A stretch of DNA of 64,000 nt, taken from positions 248,001 to 312,000 of the forward strand of contig NZ_JABMKW010000008.1 in assembly GCF_013204795.1 (NCBI RefSeq), in the 5' to 3' direction. The stretch comes from Pedobacter panaciterrae. Lineage in GTDB: Bacteria > Bacteroidota > Bacteroidia > Sphingobacteriales > Sphingobacteriaceae. A program made the translations under genes and the position numbers. The notes below the pieces were generated by a model that had not been told where the DNA came from, made no database searches, and was given only the letters and a program-made list of their open reading frames with translations. Shown piece after piece: positions 27,199 to 36,479 of this stretch; the stretch's first letter is position 1, and the number at the start of each line of letters is the position of its first letter.

Positions 27199-28278
27199 AT
27201 GAGTTTAAAAGGCTACAAGGGCGTAATTTACGGAGATGCCGTTCAGGAATTGTTTGAACAGGCTAAAAAACATCAATTTGCTTTGCCAGCAGTAAATGTT
27301 ACCGGTACAAATACCATTAATGCAGTAATGGAAACTGCCAAAGCAGTTAATTCACCTGTTATCATTCAACTTTCTAACGGTGGAGCACAATTCTACGCAG
27401 GTAAAACATTAAATAATGATAATCTGAATGCTTGCGTATTAGGTGCAGTATCTGCAGCTAAACACGTTCATTTATTGGCTGAACATTATGGTGTTGCTGT
27501 AATATTACACACTGACCATGCTGCTAAAAAATTATTACCATGGATCGACGGATTGTTAGATCATGGCGAAAAATTCTTTGCAGAAACTGGAAAACCATTG
27601 TTTTCTTCACACATGCTTGACTTATCTGAAGAGTCTATCGAAGAGAATATGGAAATCTCTGCTAAATATTTAGCACGTATGGCTAAATTAGGCATGACCA
27701 TTGAAATCGAGCTTGGTGTTACAGGTGGTGAAGAAGATGGCGTTGACAACAGCGATGTAGATAGTTCTAAATTATATACTCAGCCTTCTGAAGTAGCTTA
27801 TGCCTACGAAGAATTAAGCAAAGTAAGTGATAAATTCACTGTTGCAGCTGCGTTTGGTAACGTTCACGGTGTTTATAAACCTGGTAACGTTAAATTACAA
27901 CCAGTAATTCTTAAAAATTCTCAGGATTTCATCAAAGAAAAATTCAATATTTCTGCTGATAAACCTATTAACTTTGTATTCCACGGTGGTTCTGGTTCTT
28001 CTCAGGAAGAGATCAGAGAAGCTATTTCTTACGGAGCTATTAAAATGAATATCGATACAGATATGCAATGGGCAATGTGGGAAGGTATTTTGGATTACTA
28101 TAAAGCAAACGAAGCTTATCTTCAAGCTCAAATCGGAAATCCTGATGGCGAAGATAAACCTAATAAAAAATACTACGATCCTCGTGTTTGGTTACGTAAG
28201 GGTGAAGAAGCCTTTGTTAAACGTTTAACACAAGCATTTGAAGATTTAAATTGTAAAGACGCAAGCGACAAATTATAA
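27199..28278 (+). CDS. fbaA: Class II fructose-bisphosphate aldolase
   Basis: Zinc-dependent aldolase of glycolysis and gluconeogenesis, splitting fructose-1,6-bisphosphate. Signature segments in order are FALPAVNVTGTNTINAV, ILHTDHAAK (zinc His and catalytic Asp), SHMLDLSEES, TIEIELGVTGGEEDGV, FGNVHGVYKPGNVKLQP (zinc His) and FVFHGGSGSSQEEI, then KMNIDTDMQWA. The length of 359 and the insert pattern fit class IIA, as in Escherichia coli FbaA. Strong codon regularity and a promoter with near-consensus spacing agree with high expression. A terminator follows it, so it is monocistronic. Confidence 0.96.
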   Translation: MSLKGYKGVIYGDAVQELFEQAKKHQFALPAVNVTGTNTINAVMETAKAVNSPVIIQLSNGGAQFYAGKTLNNDNLNACVLGAVSAAKHVHLLAEHYGVAVILHTDHAAKKLLPWIDGLLDHGEKFFAETGKPLFSSHMLDLSEESIEENMEISAKYLARMAKLGMTIEIELGVTGGEEDGVDNSDVDSSKLYTQPSEVAYAYEELSKVSDKFTVAAAFGNVHGVYKPGNVKLQPVILKNSQDFIKEKFNISADKPINFVFHGGSGSSQEEIREAISYGAIKMNIDTDMQWAMWEGILDYYKANEAYLQAQIGNPDGEDKPNKKYYDPRVWLRKGEEAFVKRLTQAFEDLNCKDASDKL

Positions 28279-28297
28279 TCCTTGGGTAAAAGTTACG

Positions 28298-28333
28298 AAG
28301 CGCCACAGGAATTATACTTGTGGCGCTTTTTTT
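28298..28333 (+). terminator. Intrinsic terminator after the aldolase gene
   Basis: AAGCGCCACA (28299-28308) pairs with TGTGGCGCTT (28319-28328) around a 10-base loop, followed by a T run. It begins about 20 bases after the fbaA stop. Confidence 0.92.
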
Positions 28334-28366
28334 GTTGCATTTAAAAGCTAAAAATAAATAGAAATC

Positions 28367-28801
28367 ATGGACGCACTTCAGGTAATTAAGGTAAACAATC
28401 CGCAAGATTTGGATAAGGTATTTGCAATTAGAAAAACCGTTTTTGTTGAAGAGCAGAACTGCCCTCCAGAGCTGGAATGGGAAAATGAAGATGTTTCTAA
28501 ACATTTTCTGGCATTGTTAAACAACGAACCTTGTGGCGCATGTCGTTGGCGCAAAACAGAAAATGGATATAAATTAGAACGATTTGCTGTACTAAAAAAG
28601 TTCAGAGGAAAAAGAATAGGACAGGCCCTGGTAGCTGCAGCCTTGTCTGACTTGCCTTCTGATGCAGATTACATTTATTTAAATGCGCAGCTGGACGCAA
28701 TGAGATTATATTCAAGATTTGGCTTTATAGCAGAGGGTGAACAATTTGAAGAAGCAGGTATACAGCATTACAAAATGGTTAAAAAGCACCATCACGCTTA
28801 G
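28367..28801 (+). CDS. GNAT-family N-acetyltransferase (ElaA/YjcF-like)
   Basis: A 144-residue acetyl-CoA-dependent transferase. The start resembles YjcF-like proteins: DKVFAIRKTVFVEEQNCPPE. The acetyl-CoA pyrophosphate loop is visible as LERFAVLKKFRGKRIGQALV (R/Q-x-x-G-x-G/A pattern), and IYLNAQLDAMRLYSRFGFIAEGEQF is the standard C-terminal half, ending in a His-rich tail. The acceptor is unknown; small amines are typical. It stands alone between the fbaA terminator and a palindromic repeat. Confidence 0.9.
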   Translation: MDALQVIKVNNPQDLDKVFAIRKTVFVEEQNCPPELEWENEDVSKHFLALLNNEPCGACRWRKTENGYKLERFAVLKKFRGKRIGQALVAAALSDLPSDADYIYLNAQLDAMRLYSRFGFIAEGEQFEEAGIQHYKMVKKHHHA

Positions 28802-28822
28802 CGGGGTTGCTTGGGTAACACT

Positions 28823-28855
28823 ATCGTCATCCTGAAATAAATTCAGGATAACGAT
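28823..28855. repeat. Short interspersed palindrome (TCCTGAA core)
   Basis: Two 14-base arms (28823-28836, 28842-28855) pair with one mismatch around the loop ATAAA: ATCGTcATCCTGAA against TTCAGGATaACGAT. The same core and loop occur at 14.9 kb. It sits between the convergent GNAT and lyase genes and may end both transcripts, although it lacks a T run. Confidence 0.65.
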
Positions 28856-28871
28856 GGAATCAAAAATAAAT

Positions 28872-29741
28872 TTAATACAAAGGGAAAACCTTTTGTGAAA
28901 ACAGAACGGCTTCCTGCCACTTGTCCATATTCAGGTTTAAGGCCTCATTCCTGCTTTCTAAGTAGGTAATGAGTTCTTCTGTGGCCAGATTACCTGTCAG
29001 GTCGTCCGTAGCCATGGGGCAGCCTCCAAATCCTTTCAGCGCACTATCAAACCGGCGGCAACCACTTTCATAAGCAGCGTCAATCTTCTCAAAGCGCGTA
29101 TCGGGTGTGCTGTGTAAATGCAAGCCGATCTCTGTGTTTTCAAATCTCTTCACCAGAGACGGTAAGATCTCTCTGATTTTTTCAGGAGAAGAAACACCTG
29201 TAGTGTCCGACAATGAAAGTATCTTCACACCATTGGCAATCAGTTCATCTGCCCACCTTTCAACTATTTCTACATTCCATTCATCCCCATATGGGTTTCC
29301 AAAACCCATAGATAAATAAACAACGGCTGTTTTACCGTATTTATCGCACAGTTCAAGCATCTGTTTTACCGTATCCATTGATTGTGCGATACTTGAATTG
29401 GTATTTCTTTGTTGAAACGTTTCTGAGATGGAAAATGGAAAGCCCAGATAGGTTATCTCGTTGTGCACAACAGCTTCTTCAACACCACGCAAATTAGCTA
29501 CAATAGCCAGGAGTTTGGAACTTGTAGCGCTCAAATCCAGCTTAGCTAAAACTTCACGCGTATCCCGCAACTGAGGAATCGCTTTGGGAGATACGAAACT
29601 ACCGAAATCTATGGTGTCGAACCCGACTTGTAAGAGCAGGTTAATATATGCTGCTTTAACGTCAGTATCTATAAAATCATGAATACCCTGCATGGCATCA
29701 CGTGGGCACTCAATAAGCTTAATTGACTTTTGCTTCATCAT
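28872..29741 (-). CDS. HMG-CoA lyase-like (DRE-TIM) protein with altered active site
   Basis: The TIM-barrel fold and several motifs match 3-hydroxy-3-methylglutaryl-CoA lyase, which makes acetoacetate and acetyl-CoA in leucine breakdown. Seen are ECPRDAMQG (Arg14, Asp15), SFVSPKAIPQLRD, LSDTTGVSSPEKIR, His208 and His210 in LHLHSTPDT, and GFGGCPMATDDLTGNLATEE with the loop Cys241 and Asn251. Two positions differ from the standard lyase: TIDFGSF has Asp45 where the human enzyme has Glu72, and HLHS has Ser211 where HxHD is usual. It is 289 residues. The start overlaps the NDH-2 stop by 23 bases. It may be a divergent HMG-CoA lyase or a related aldol-cleaving enzyme. Confidence 0.78.
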   Translation of the reverse strand: MMKQKSIKLIECPRDAMQGIHDFIDTDVKAAYINLLLQVGFDTIDFGSFVSPKAIPQLRDTREVLAKLDLSATSSKLLAIVANLRGVEEAVVHNEITYLGFPFSISETFQQRNTNSSIAQSMDTVKQMLELCDKYGKTAVVYLSMGFGNPYGDEWNVEIVERWADELIANGVKILSLSDTTGVSSPEKIREILPSLVKRFENTEIGLHLHSTPDTRFEKIDAAYESGCRRFDSALKGFGGCPMATDDLTGNLATEELITYLESRNEALNLNMDKWQEAVLFSQKVFPLY

Positions 29742-31053
29742 TAACAGGTTTGGGCTCTACTACTTCAGGTTCCGGGTTTCCTCTTAGAAACGGACGGATA
29801 ATTAACCTTGTTCCGCGGTCGTAACTAAAATAGCTCCATACCCAGTTCACAAATACCACCAGTTTATTCCTAAAGCCAACAAGTGTCATTAAGTGAACAA
29901 ACATCCAGGTAAACCAGGCAAATATGCCCTGAAACCTAACCTTATGGATATCTACAACCGCTCTGTTTCTGCCTACCGTTGCCATTGCCCCTTTGTCGAA
30001 GTACTTAAAAGGTTCTGTGGGTTTGTTGCCAATAATATTGATCAGATTTTCGGCAAGTTGCTTTCCCTGTTGTATCGCTGCCGGTGCAACACCTGGATAG
30101 CCATTAGGGAACTCTTCTGTAATCATTGCGGCTACATCTCCAATAGCATAAATATTATCATGACCATCAACTCTGCTGATTTCATTAACTTTTACTCGAT
30201 TTCCCCTGACTACACATTGCGGATTTAATCCGTCAATTACTACTCCTTTTACTCCGGCCGACCAAATTACAGTTGAAGTAGGAATAATCCTGCCATCAAC
30301 AAGAATTAGCTGCTTCCCGTCGTAAGATTGAACACGTGAATTGGTCATAACCGTTACACCAAGCTCGCTAAGAAATTCTTCAGATTTCTTTTGTGCCTGA
30401 ACAGACATTGCTCCTAATAATTCAGGAGAACCTTCTATCAAAAATATATTTACTTTTTTAAGGTCTAATTCAGGATAGTCATTTTTTAAAACGTGCTTTT
30501 TAAGTTCTGCAATTGCACCTGAGGTTTCAACACCGGTGGGGCCACCGCCAACAACCACAAAATTCAACAATTCAGCTTCGGTAAGCTTATCTGTAGCGAT
30601 TTGTGCTGATTCCAGATTTTGAAGTAATAAACTCCTAAGGTTTAATGCCTCTGGAATGGATTTCATGGGCATGGCATTGTGCTCAATCTCATCTTGCCCA
30701 AAAAAGTTACTGGTTGATCCTGTAGCAATTACAAGATGATCGTACTCAAAGATACCGATGGTAGTTTCTATTGCATTTTCAAGAGGCAAAACCTTTTTCA
30801 CTTCAGTAACCCTAAAGGTTAGGTTTTTTTGGCCTTTAAAGATTTTTCTTAGTGGGAAAGCAATAGAGTCGGCCTCTAAACCTCCCGTAGCAACCTGATA
30901 TAATAGCGGCTGAAATGTATGGTAATTATGTTTGTCGAGCATAATTACTTCTATGTCCTTATTTCGCAGTTTCTTTGCCAGCTCAATGCCACCAAAGCCA
31001 CCGCCTACAATTACAATTCTGGGTTTGTTGCCTTTAGGAAAACGTTGTTCCAT
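29719..31053 (-). CDS. Type II NADH dehydrogenase (NDH-2)
   Basis: A single-chain FAD enzyme passing electrons from NADH to quinone without pumping. The start used is the ATG at 31053 (MEQRFPKGNKPRIVIVG); a longer frame begins 69 bases upstream within sequence unlike the family. FAD binding is VIVGGGFGGIELAKKL (about 14-29), then HNYHTFQPLLYQVATGGLEAD. NADH binding is VVVGGGPTGVETSGAIAEL (about 165-183), and YAIGDVAA and PGVAPAAIQQGKQLA follow. The C-terminal hydrophobic stretch (FAWFTWMFVHLMTLVGF) anchors it to the membrane. Length is 444. The lyase gene overlaps its end. Confidence 0.93.
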   Translation of the reverse strand: MEQRFPKGNKPRIVIVGGGFGGIELAKKLRNKDIEVIMLDKHNYHTFQPLLYQVATGGLEADSIAFPLRKIFKGQKNLTFRVTEVKKVLPLENAIETTIGIFEYDHLVIATGSTSNFFGQDEIEHNAMPMKSIPEALNLRSLLLQNLESAQIATDKLTEAELLNFVVVGGGPTGVETSGAIAELKKHVLKNDYPELDLKKVNIFLIEGSPELLGAMSVQAQKKSEEFLSELGVTVMTNSRVQSYDGKQLILVDGRIIPTSTVIWSAGVKGVVIDGLNPQCVVRGNRVKVNEISRVDGHDNIYAIGDVAAMITEEFPNGYPGVAPAAIQQGKQLAENLINIIGNKPTEPFKYFDKGAMATVGRNRAVVDIHKVRFQGIFAWFTWMFVHLMTLVGFRNKLVVFVNWVWSYFSYDRGTRLIIRPFLRGNPEPEVVEPKPVNDEAKVN

Positions 31054-31087
31054 AAAAATCAATTTTGGTAAATATACATAACAAACA

Positions 31088-31114
31088 AAAAGGCACCCAA
31101 AAAGGGTGCCTTTA
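31088..31114 (-). terminator. Terminator after secDF
   Basis: AAAGGCACCC (31089-31098) pairs with GGGTGCCTTT (31104-31113) around A5. On the minus strand the stem is followed by a T run, right after the secDF stop. Confidence 0.9.
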
Positions 31115-31136
31115 ATTATCATTTGTAAGTAATTAC

Positions 31137-34103
31137 TTATTTGTTTTTACCAAGATCGATAACGATAGGAGTAGAGATACATAATGATGAATATGTACCA
31201 ATGATACGACCAATCAATAAGGCAAAGATAAATCCGCGGATACTAGCTCCACCAAAGATGAAGATTACAAGTAATACGAAGAATACAGTTAGTGAAGTCA
31301 AAATAGTACGACTCAAAGTACTGTTCAATGCAAAGTTGATTAATTTATTACGTTCCTCGCCATGAAGATCTTCTTTCCCGCTTTCTGCAAGCTTCTCACG
31401 GATACGGTCAAACACAACAACTGTCTCAGTCATGGTGTAACCCATTACTGTTAAGATCGCTGCAATGAAATCCTGACCAATCTCTAGAGAGAATGGTAAT
31501 ACACCATCTAAAATTGTGTAGAACGAAAGTACAAGAAGCACATCATGGAACAATGCGATAACAGCACCTAAACCATAGTTTAGTTTCTTAAACCTTACTA
31601 CGATATAGAAGAACATCACTAAACAAGAGAATAGAATTGCTCCATACGCTCCGTAAACAATATCGCTCGCAATAATAGGACCTACCTTTTCATTACTTTC
31701 AATAGTATATTTAACACCGGTTTTTGCTAAACCTTCGTGTAATGCTTTTTCAACTAATTTATCAGCACCCTGATCCTGATCAGTAATGTGGTAAGTAGTT
31801 GTAATTTTTAATTCATTATCAGCACCTGCAGTTTTAACGATAGTTTCTGACTCAGGGAAAGATGCATTCAAACTAGCTTTAACATCTTCAGTTTGCATTC
31901 CCTTATCGAAGTGAACGATATAAGTTCTACCACCTTTAAAGTCGATACCCAGATTTAAACCACCATTTTTGAAGTAGAAAATAAAACCTAAAACAATGAT
32001 TGCCGAAGAAATAGTATAGTAAAGTTTTCTATGGCCAACAAAGTTGAAAGCAATATTTTTAAATGCGTGAATAGTGTGTTTGTTGCCAAAAGTAATGTTA
32101 GATTTTTTATCTAAAAGGTATTCGAAAACTAAACGTGAGATCAATACTGCACAGAATAGTGATGATAAGATACCGATACATAACGTAGTAGCAAAACCTT
32201 GAACCGGACCACTACCAAAGATGTAAAGGATAGCGCCTAATACAAATACAGTAACGTTCGAGTCAATGATAGATGACATTGCGTGTTTGAAACCTTCTTT
32301 GATAGCTACCGGAGTTGGTTTGCCCAAAGTAAGCTCTTCCCTTACACGCTCAAATATAAGGATGTTCGCATCTACCGATAGACCGATTACCAACACGATA
32401 CCTGCAATACCAGGCAATGTTAATACCGCACCTAGTGATACCAAAATACCCATGATAAAGAACAAGTTGATCACCAATGCAAGGTTAGCAACCCATCCGG
32501 CTTTATTGTAATATAAAGCCATAAACACAAGGATTACAACAAACGCAAGTACGAATGACAATAAACCATTGTGGATGGCAACCTCACCAAGTGAAGGACC
32601 AACAACGAATTCACCAACAATTCTTGCAGGAGCAGGAAGTTTACCCGCTTTTAAGATGTTTGCTAAATCCTGAGTATCGTTTACAGTGAAACTACCAGTG
32701 ATAGAAGAAATACCGTTAGGGATCTCATTTTGTACCGTAGGAGCAGAGTAAACTGTATTATCCAATACGATAGCAATAGATTTTTTATTGTTTGGATCAG
32801 CAGAAGCTTCAGCAGTAATTTTTTTCCATTTTGCAGCACCCTCACCAGTCATATACATGGTTACTTCAGGACGACCTTTTTGATCGTAGTCATGACGGGC
32901 ATCACTAATAGCTTCACCACCTAAATCAGGCTTGCCATCAGAAGACAAAGATTTGATTGCGTACAATTCGAAAATCTTAGCACCACCAGATTGAGCAATG
33001 TCCATCGGTTTAACACTCCACATGAATTTGTAACTCTGAGGAATGATAGAAGCAATTTCAGGTCTTTTAAAGTAAGCGTTTACTTTAGCAGTATCTTTTT
33101 GAGCAACCCAACCAACAACTGGTCCCGGACGTAATGAAGGCTGTCCGTTCTGACCTTGGTAAGTAGGTACGTTTAATACAGAAAACAAAGGATTAGATTT
33201 TGCCAGTTCAGAGTTTTTAACTCCGGCCGAATCTTTAGTGTCTTTATTTTTTGCTAAGCCGGCTAATTTACTTTCCGATTTAGCAGCAGTAGTATCTGTT
33301 GAAGTTTTTGCAGCAGCACTTGTATCTGCAACTTTTAAAGTCGATGCAAGTGTTTTGTTGATGTTCTCCATAACCGGATACACCTCTTCGTTGTTATATA
33401 CTTGCCAGAATTGTAATTCTGCAGAACCTTGTAATAATTTGTGAACCCTTTCTTTGTCCTGAACACCTGGCATCTCAATTAGGATACGGTTAGTACCTTC
33501 TTGTTTCTGCATGTTTGGACTTACTACTCCGAAACCATCGATACGACTTCTGATGATCACGAATGAACGGTCAATAGCACTAGTAGCTTCTTTAGATAAG
33601 AAGTTTTTTACTTCCGAATTGCTGGCATCAGGTTTAAGAAGTTTAGAGTTGTCTTGATTAGAAAAGAAGTCAGCTAATTTTACGTTAGGAGAAAGTTTTT
33701 CAAATTCGTTAACAAATAAGTTAATGAAATCTTTTCCGCCAGCGTTCAATTGAGTTTGAGCAGTAACCAACGCTTTGTTGAAATTAGCATCATCAGTATT
33801 TCCGGCTAAAGATTTAACCAGTTCTGATAACGATATTTCCATCGTTACGTTCATACCACCTTTTAAGTCTAAACCAAGGTTGATTTCTTTTTCTTTACAG
33901 AACTGGTAATTAAATCCAAAAAGAGGATATACCGGTACTGTTGCCATCGAATCTAAATAAGCTTTTTCCTTATCCAGGTCTCCTTTAGCATAAGCTTTTG
34001 CGTCTTTTTCAACTTTAGAAGTAACAAAGTTGAATGAGAGAGAATACACACAGACGATACCTAAAAGTATCGCCATAAATTTTATAAAACCTTTACCCTG
34101 CAT
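31137..34103 (-). CDS. secDF: Fused protein translocase subunit SecDF
   Basis: SecDF uses the proton gradient to pull exported proteins across the inner membrane. The protein joins SecD and SecF in one 988-residue chain. The N-terminal membrane segment is at about 7-25 and the SecD motif NLGLDLKGGMNVTMEI at about 73-88. There is a large periplasmic region with a low-complexity Ala/Lys/Ser/Thr insert (about 250-300). A cluster of membrane segments from about 515 holds VIGLSVDANILIFERVREEL, and the SecF part begins near 690 with GLNLGIDFKGGRTYIVHF (about 713-730) and ends with ETVVVFDRIREKL. The fusion is usual for Bacteroidetes. YajC is encoded at 14.5 kb. Confidence 0.96.
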   Translation of the reverse strand: MQGKGFIKFMAILLGIVCVYSLSFNFVTSKVEKDAKAYAKGDLDKEKAYLDSMATVPVYPLFGFNYQFCKEKEINLGLDLKGGMNVTMEISLSELVKSLAGNTDDANFNKALVTAQTQLNAGGKDFINLFVNEFEKLSPNVKLADFFSNQDNSKLLKPDASNSEVKNFLSKEATSAIDRSFVIIRSRIDGFGVVSPNMQKQEGTNRILIEMPGVQDKERVHKLLQGSAELQFWQVYNNEEVYPVMENINKTLASTLKVADTSAAAKTSTDTTAAKSESKLAGLAKNKDTKDSAGVKNSELAKSNPLFSVLNVPTYQGQNGQPSLRPGPVVGWVAQKDTAKVNAYFKRPEIASIIPQSYKFMWSVKPMDIAQSGGAKIFELYAIKSLSSDGKPDLGGEAISDARHDYDQKGRPEVTMYMTGEGAAKWKKITAEASADPNNKKSIAIVLDNTVYSAPTVQNEIPNGISSITGSFTVNDTQDLANILKAGKLPAPARIVGEFVVGPSLGEVAIHNGLLSFVLAFVVILVFMALYYNKAGWVANLALVINLFFIMGILVSLGAVLTLPGIAGIVLVIGLSVDANILIFERVREELTLGKPTPVAIKEGFKHAMSSIIDSNVTVFVLGAILYIFGSGPVQGFATTLCIGILSSLFCAVLISRLVFEYLLDKKSNITFGNKHTIHAFKNIAFNFVGHRKLYYTISSAIIVLGFIFYFKNGGLNLGIDFKGGRTYIVHFDKGMQTEDVKASLNASFPESETIVKTAGADNELKITTTYHITDQDQGADKLVEKALHEGLAKTGVKYTIESNEKVGPIIASDIVYGAYGAILFSCLVMFFYIVVRFKKLNYGLGAVIALFHDVLLVLSFYTILDGVLPFSLEIGQDFIAAILTVMGYTMTETVVVFDRIREKLAESGKEDLHGEERNKLINFALNSTLSRTILTSLTVFFVLLVIFIFGGASIRGFIFALLIGRIIGTYSSLCISTPIVIDLGKNK

Positions 34104-34152
34104 TTGTTTGTAATTATTAGTCTATATGCTATATATTTTTTTAACAAGTCGG

Positions 34153-34160
34153 CAAATCTA
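34153..34160 (-). promoter_or_regulatory. -7 promoter box upstream of secDF
   Basis: On the minus strand the bases read TAGATTTG, an exact TAnnTTTG match, 49 bases before the secDF start. No clear TTTG is found 19-21 bases upstream of it, so confidence is limited. Confidence 0.4.
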
Positions 34161-34235
34161 ATTATTTTTTTAATTAATAGGCCACGTTATGAAAGTTTTT
34201 ATTATAGGCCTCCAACTATTTGCTTTTAAGATTGT

Positions 34236-34721
34236 TTAATACCGCTCAAGTGTCGAAAATGTGTAAGCTACCACATTTTTTTCATCAGGCTCATGATCTT
34301 CAGAATTTATTACTTTCCAGGTCTGCTTATCGATTTTCGGAAAGAAGGTATCGGCATCATAAGTCTGGTGTACGGTGGTAAGATAGATACGATCCGTTTT
34401 GCCAAGCGCATGTTCATATATCTGCGCACCGCCAACAATAAACACTTCTTCGTCCTTGGTACAAAGGGCTAAAGCATCATCAAGAGTTGTTACAACCTCA
34501 ACGCCTTCAATGGCCAGGTCAGTATTTCTTGTAATCACGATGTTACGTCTGTTGGGTAGTGGTCTGCCAATAGAATCATAGGTTTTTCGGCCCATAATAA
34601 TGGTATGTCCGCTGGTTATTTGTTTAAAATGCTTTAGATCTGCTGGCAAATGCCACAATAACTGATTGTTTTTACCGATGGCATTATTTTGGTCTATAGC
34701 TACTACAATTGATACGATCAT
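34236..34721 (-). CDS. folA: Dihydrofolate reductase
   Basis: NADPH-dependent reduction of dihydrofolate, regenerating the cofactor consumed by thymidylate synthase. The N-terminus [32 protein letters not shown] has the substrate-binding Asp and Trp region. [29 protein letters not shown] is the NADPH loop, and [15 protein letters not shown] the second Gly-Gly motif. At 161 residues it is of normal length. The start overlaps the thyA stop by four bases (ATGA), giving the common thyA-folA pair. Confidence 0.96.
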   Translation of the reverse strand: MIVSIVVAIDQNNAIGKNNQLLWHLPADLKHFKQITSGHTIIMGRKTYDSIGRPLPNRRNIVITRNTDLAIEGVEVVTTLDDALALCTKDEEVFIVGGAQIYEHALGKTDRIYLTTVHQTYDADTFFPKIDKQTWKVINSEDHEPDEKNVVAYTFSTLERY

Positions 34722-35512
34722 ACTGCAACTACTCCTTTAATATGCGGATGAGCTTCGTAATCTTTCAACGTAAAGTCTTCAAATTTAAAATCAAAGATGT
34801 TTTTAACGTCACGGTTTATTTCCATTACAGGCAGTTTTTTAGGATCTCTGCTCAATTGCAATTTTGCCTGCTCAATATGATTGTTGTATAAATGAGCATC
34901 GCCAAGGGTATGAATAAAGTCGCCATACTTCAAACCGCATACCTGGGCAACCATCATGGTTAGCAGGGCATAAGAAGCAATATTAAAAGGAACTCCTAAA
35001 AATATATCGGCACTGCGCTGATACAGCTGGCAGCTTAATTTTCCATCTGCAACATAGAACTGAAAAAATGCATGGCAGGGAGGAAGCGCCATATGTTCTA
35101 CCTCGGCAACGTTCCATGCCGATACAATGATACGTCTGGAATCCGGGTTGTTTTTAATGGTATTTATGATCTGCGCTATCTGATCGATATGTCCGCCATC
35201 GGGTTTAGGCCACGAGCGCCATTGCGATCCGTATACAGGGCCCAAATTGCCGTCGGCATCAGCCCATTCATCCCATATCCTTACACCATTATCTTTTAAA
35301 TACTTAATATTGGTATCGCCGGTTAAAAACCAGATCAATTCATGGATGATTGATTTTAAATGCAGTTTTTTTGTGGTAACCATAGGGAAGCCTTCCTGCA
35401 AGTTAAATCGCATCTGATATCCAAATACACTGATGGTGCCGGTTCCGGTGCGGTCATGTTTTTGTGTGCCATGATCAAGCACGTGCTGCATCAAATCTAA
35501 ATACTGTTTCAT
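34718..35512 (-). CDS. thyA: Thymidylate synthase
   Basis: ThyA methylates dUMP to dTMP with methylenetetrahydrofolate. The 264-residue length equals the Escherichia coli enzyme. The product starts [20 protein letters not shown]. Conserved parts are the phosphate-binding Arg in [41 protein letters not shown], the nucleophile Cys in [32 protein letters not shown], and [11 protein letters not shown]. It precedes folA with a four-base overlap, which fits the coupling of dTMP synthesis and folate recycling. Confidence 0.97.
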   Translation of the reverse strand: MKQYLDLMQHVLDHGTQKHDRTGTGTISVFGYQMRFNLQEGFPMVTTKKLHLKSIIHELIWFLTGDTNIKYLKDNGVRIWDEWADADGNLGPVYGSQWRSWPKPDGGHIDQIAQIINTIKNNPDSRRIIVSAWNVAEVEHMALPPCHAFFQFYVADGKLSCQLYQRSADIFLGVPFNIASYALLTMMVAQVCGLKYGDFIHTLGDAHLYNNHIEQAKLQLSRDPKKLPVMEINRDVKNIFDFKFEDFTLKDYEAHPHIKGVVAV

Positions 35513-35540
35513 CTGATTAATTTAAAAAGGCTATTTATTA

Positions 35541-35610
35541 CAAAAGTACATATTATATGGAATCTTTAAAGCTATACTTCTATACTATGTTTTTGATTTT
35601 TGTAAGTTTG
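35541..35610. promoter_or_regulatory. Divergent promoter region for thyA-folA and ispE
   Basis: Two exact -7 boxes face opposite ways in this 125-base gap. TACTTTTG on the minus strand (plus-strand 35541-35548) lies 28 bases before the thyA start, and TAAGTTTG on the plus strand (35603-35610) lies 27 bases before the ispE start. Neither has a perfect TTTG at -33. Confidence 0.5.
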
Positions 35611-35637
35611 CAGGCTTAACAATAAACGCAAAAATTG

Positions 35638-36441
35638 ATGCTTGCATTTGCTAATGCCAAGATAAACCTTGGTCTGTATGTAACTGAGAAAAGACCTGAT
35701 GGATACCATAATCTTGAAACTGTATTTTATCCGGTAAAAATAAATGATGTTATAGAAATTACAGATGCCGGAGAAACAACTTGTCAGATAAAAGGTATTG
35801 ATATTCCCGGAAGTACTACTGATAACATCTGCCTAAAAGCATTTGATTTACTTAAAAATGATTTCGATTTGCCAGCGCAACAAATTACGCTGCTTAAAAA
35901 TATTCCTGTTGGGGCTGGTTTAGGTGGTGGCTCATCTGATGCTGCATTTCTGATCAAGTTATTGAACGATAAATTTCAATTGGGCTTAAATACCCATCAG
36001 ATGGAAGATTATGCAAGGCAGTTGGGTGCCGATTGTGCATTTTTCATTAACAATAGACCAGTTTTTGCAGAGGGAAAGGGCGATGAGTTTAGCGAGGTCG
36101 ATGTTGATCTTTCTGGCTACAAGATTATATTGGTTAAACCCCCGGTGCATGTGTCTACTGCCGATGCTTATAGTGGAATTGTGCCTCATAGATCCTCCAA
36201 ATCACTAAAGGACTTAATTCAATTGCCGTTAAAAGATTGGAAATCGAACCTGAAGAATTATTTTGAAGACACTGTGTTTTTGAAATATCCAGAAATAGCA
36301 ACGGTAAAACAAGCGCTTTATCATGAGGGAGCAATATTTGCAGCCATGAGTGGGAGCGGTTCATCAGTTTTTGCAATATTTGAAGACCAGGTGAAATTAC
36401 CCGAACTGGAAAAGGATAATAAAGTGTTTTATAACATTTAG
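35638..36441 (+). CDS. ispE: 4-diphosphocytidyl-2-C-methyl-D-erythritol kinase
   Basis: IspE phosphorylates CDP-methylerythritol in the non-mevalonate isoprenoid pathway. It is a GHMP kinase: it begins LAFANAKINLGLYVTEKRPDG, the ATP loop is VGAGLGGGSSDAAFLIKLLN, and GADCAFFINNRPVFAEGKG and AAMSGSGSSVFAIF follow as motifs two and three. The ATG at 35638 is preferred to the TTG directly before it. The length is 267 residues. Its promoter region is shared with the divergent thyA gene. Confidence 0.95.
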   Translation: MLAFANAKINLGLYVTEKRPDGYHNLETVFYPVKINDVIEITDAGETTCQIKGIDIPGSTTDNICLKAFDLLKNDFDLPAQQITLLKNIPVGAGLGGGSSDAAFLIKLLNDKFQLGLNTHQMEDYARQLGADCAFFINNRPVFAEGKGDEFSEVDVDLSGYKIILVKPPVHVSTADAYSGIVPHRSSKSLKDLIQLPLKDWKSNLKNYFEDTVFLKYPEIATVKQALYHEGAIFAAMSGSGSSVFAIFEDQVKLPELEKDNKVFYNI

Positions 36442-36479
36442 TACCAAAGAACATATTACAAGCATAAAGATATTTACAA

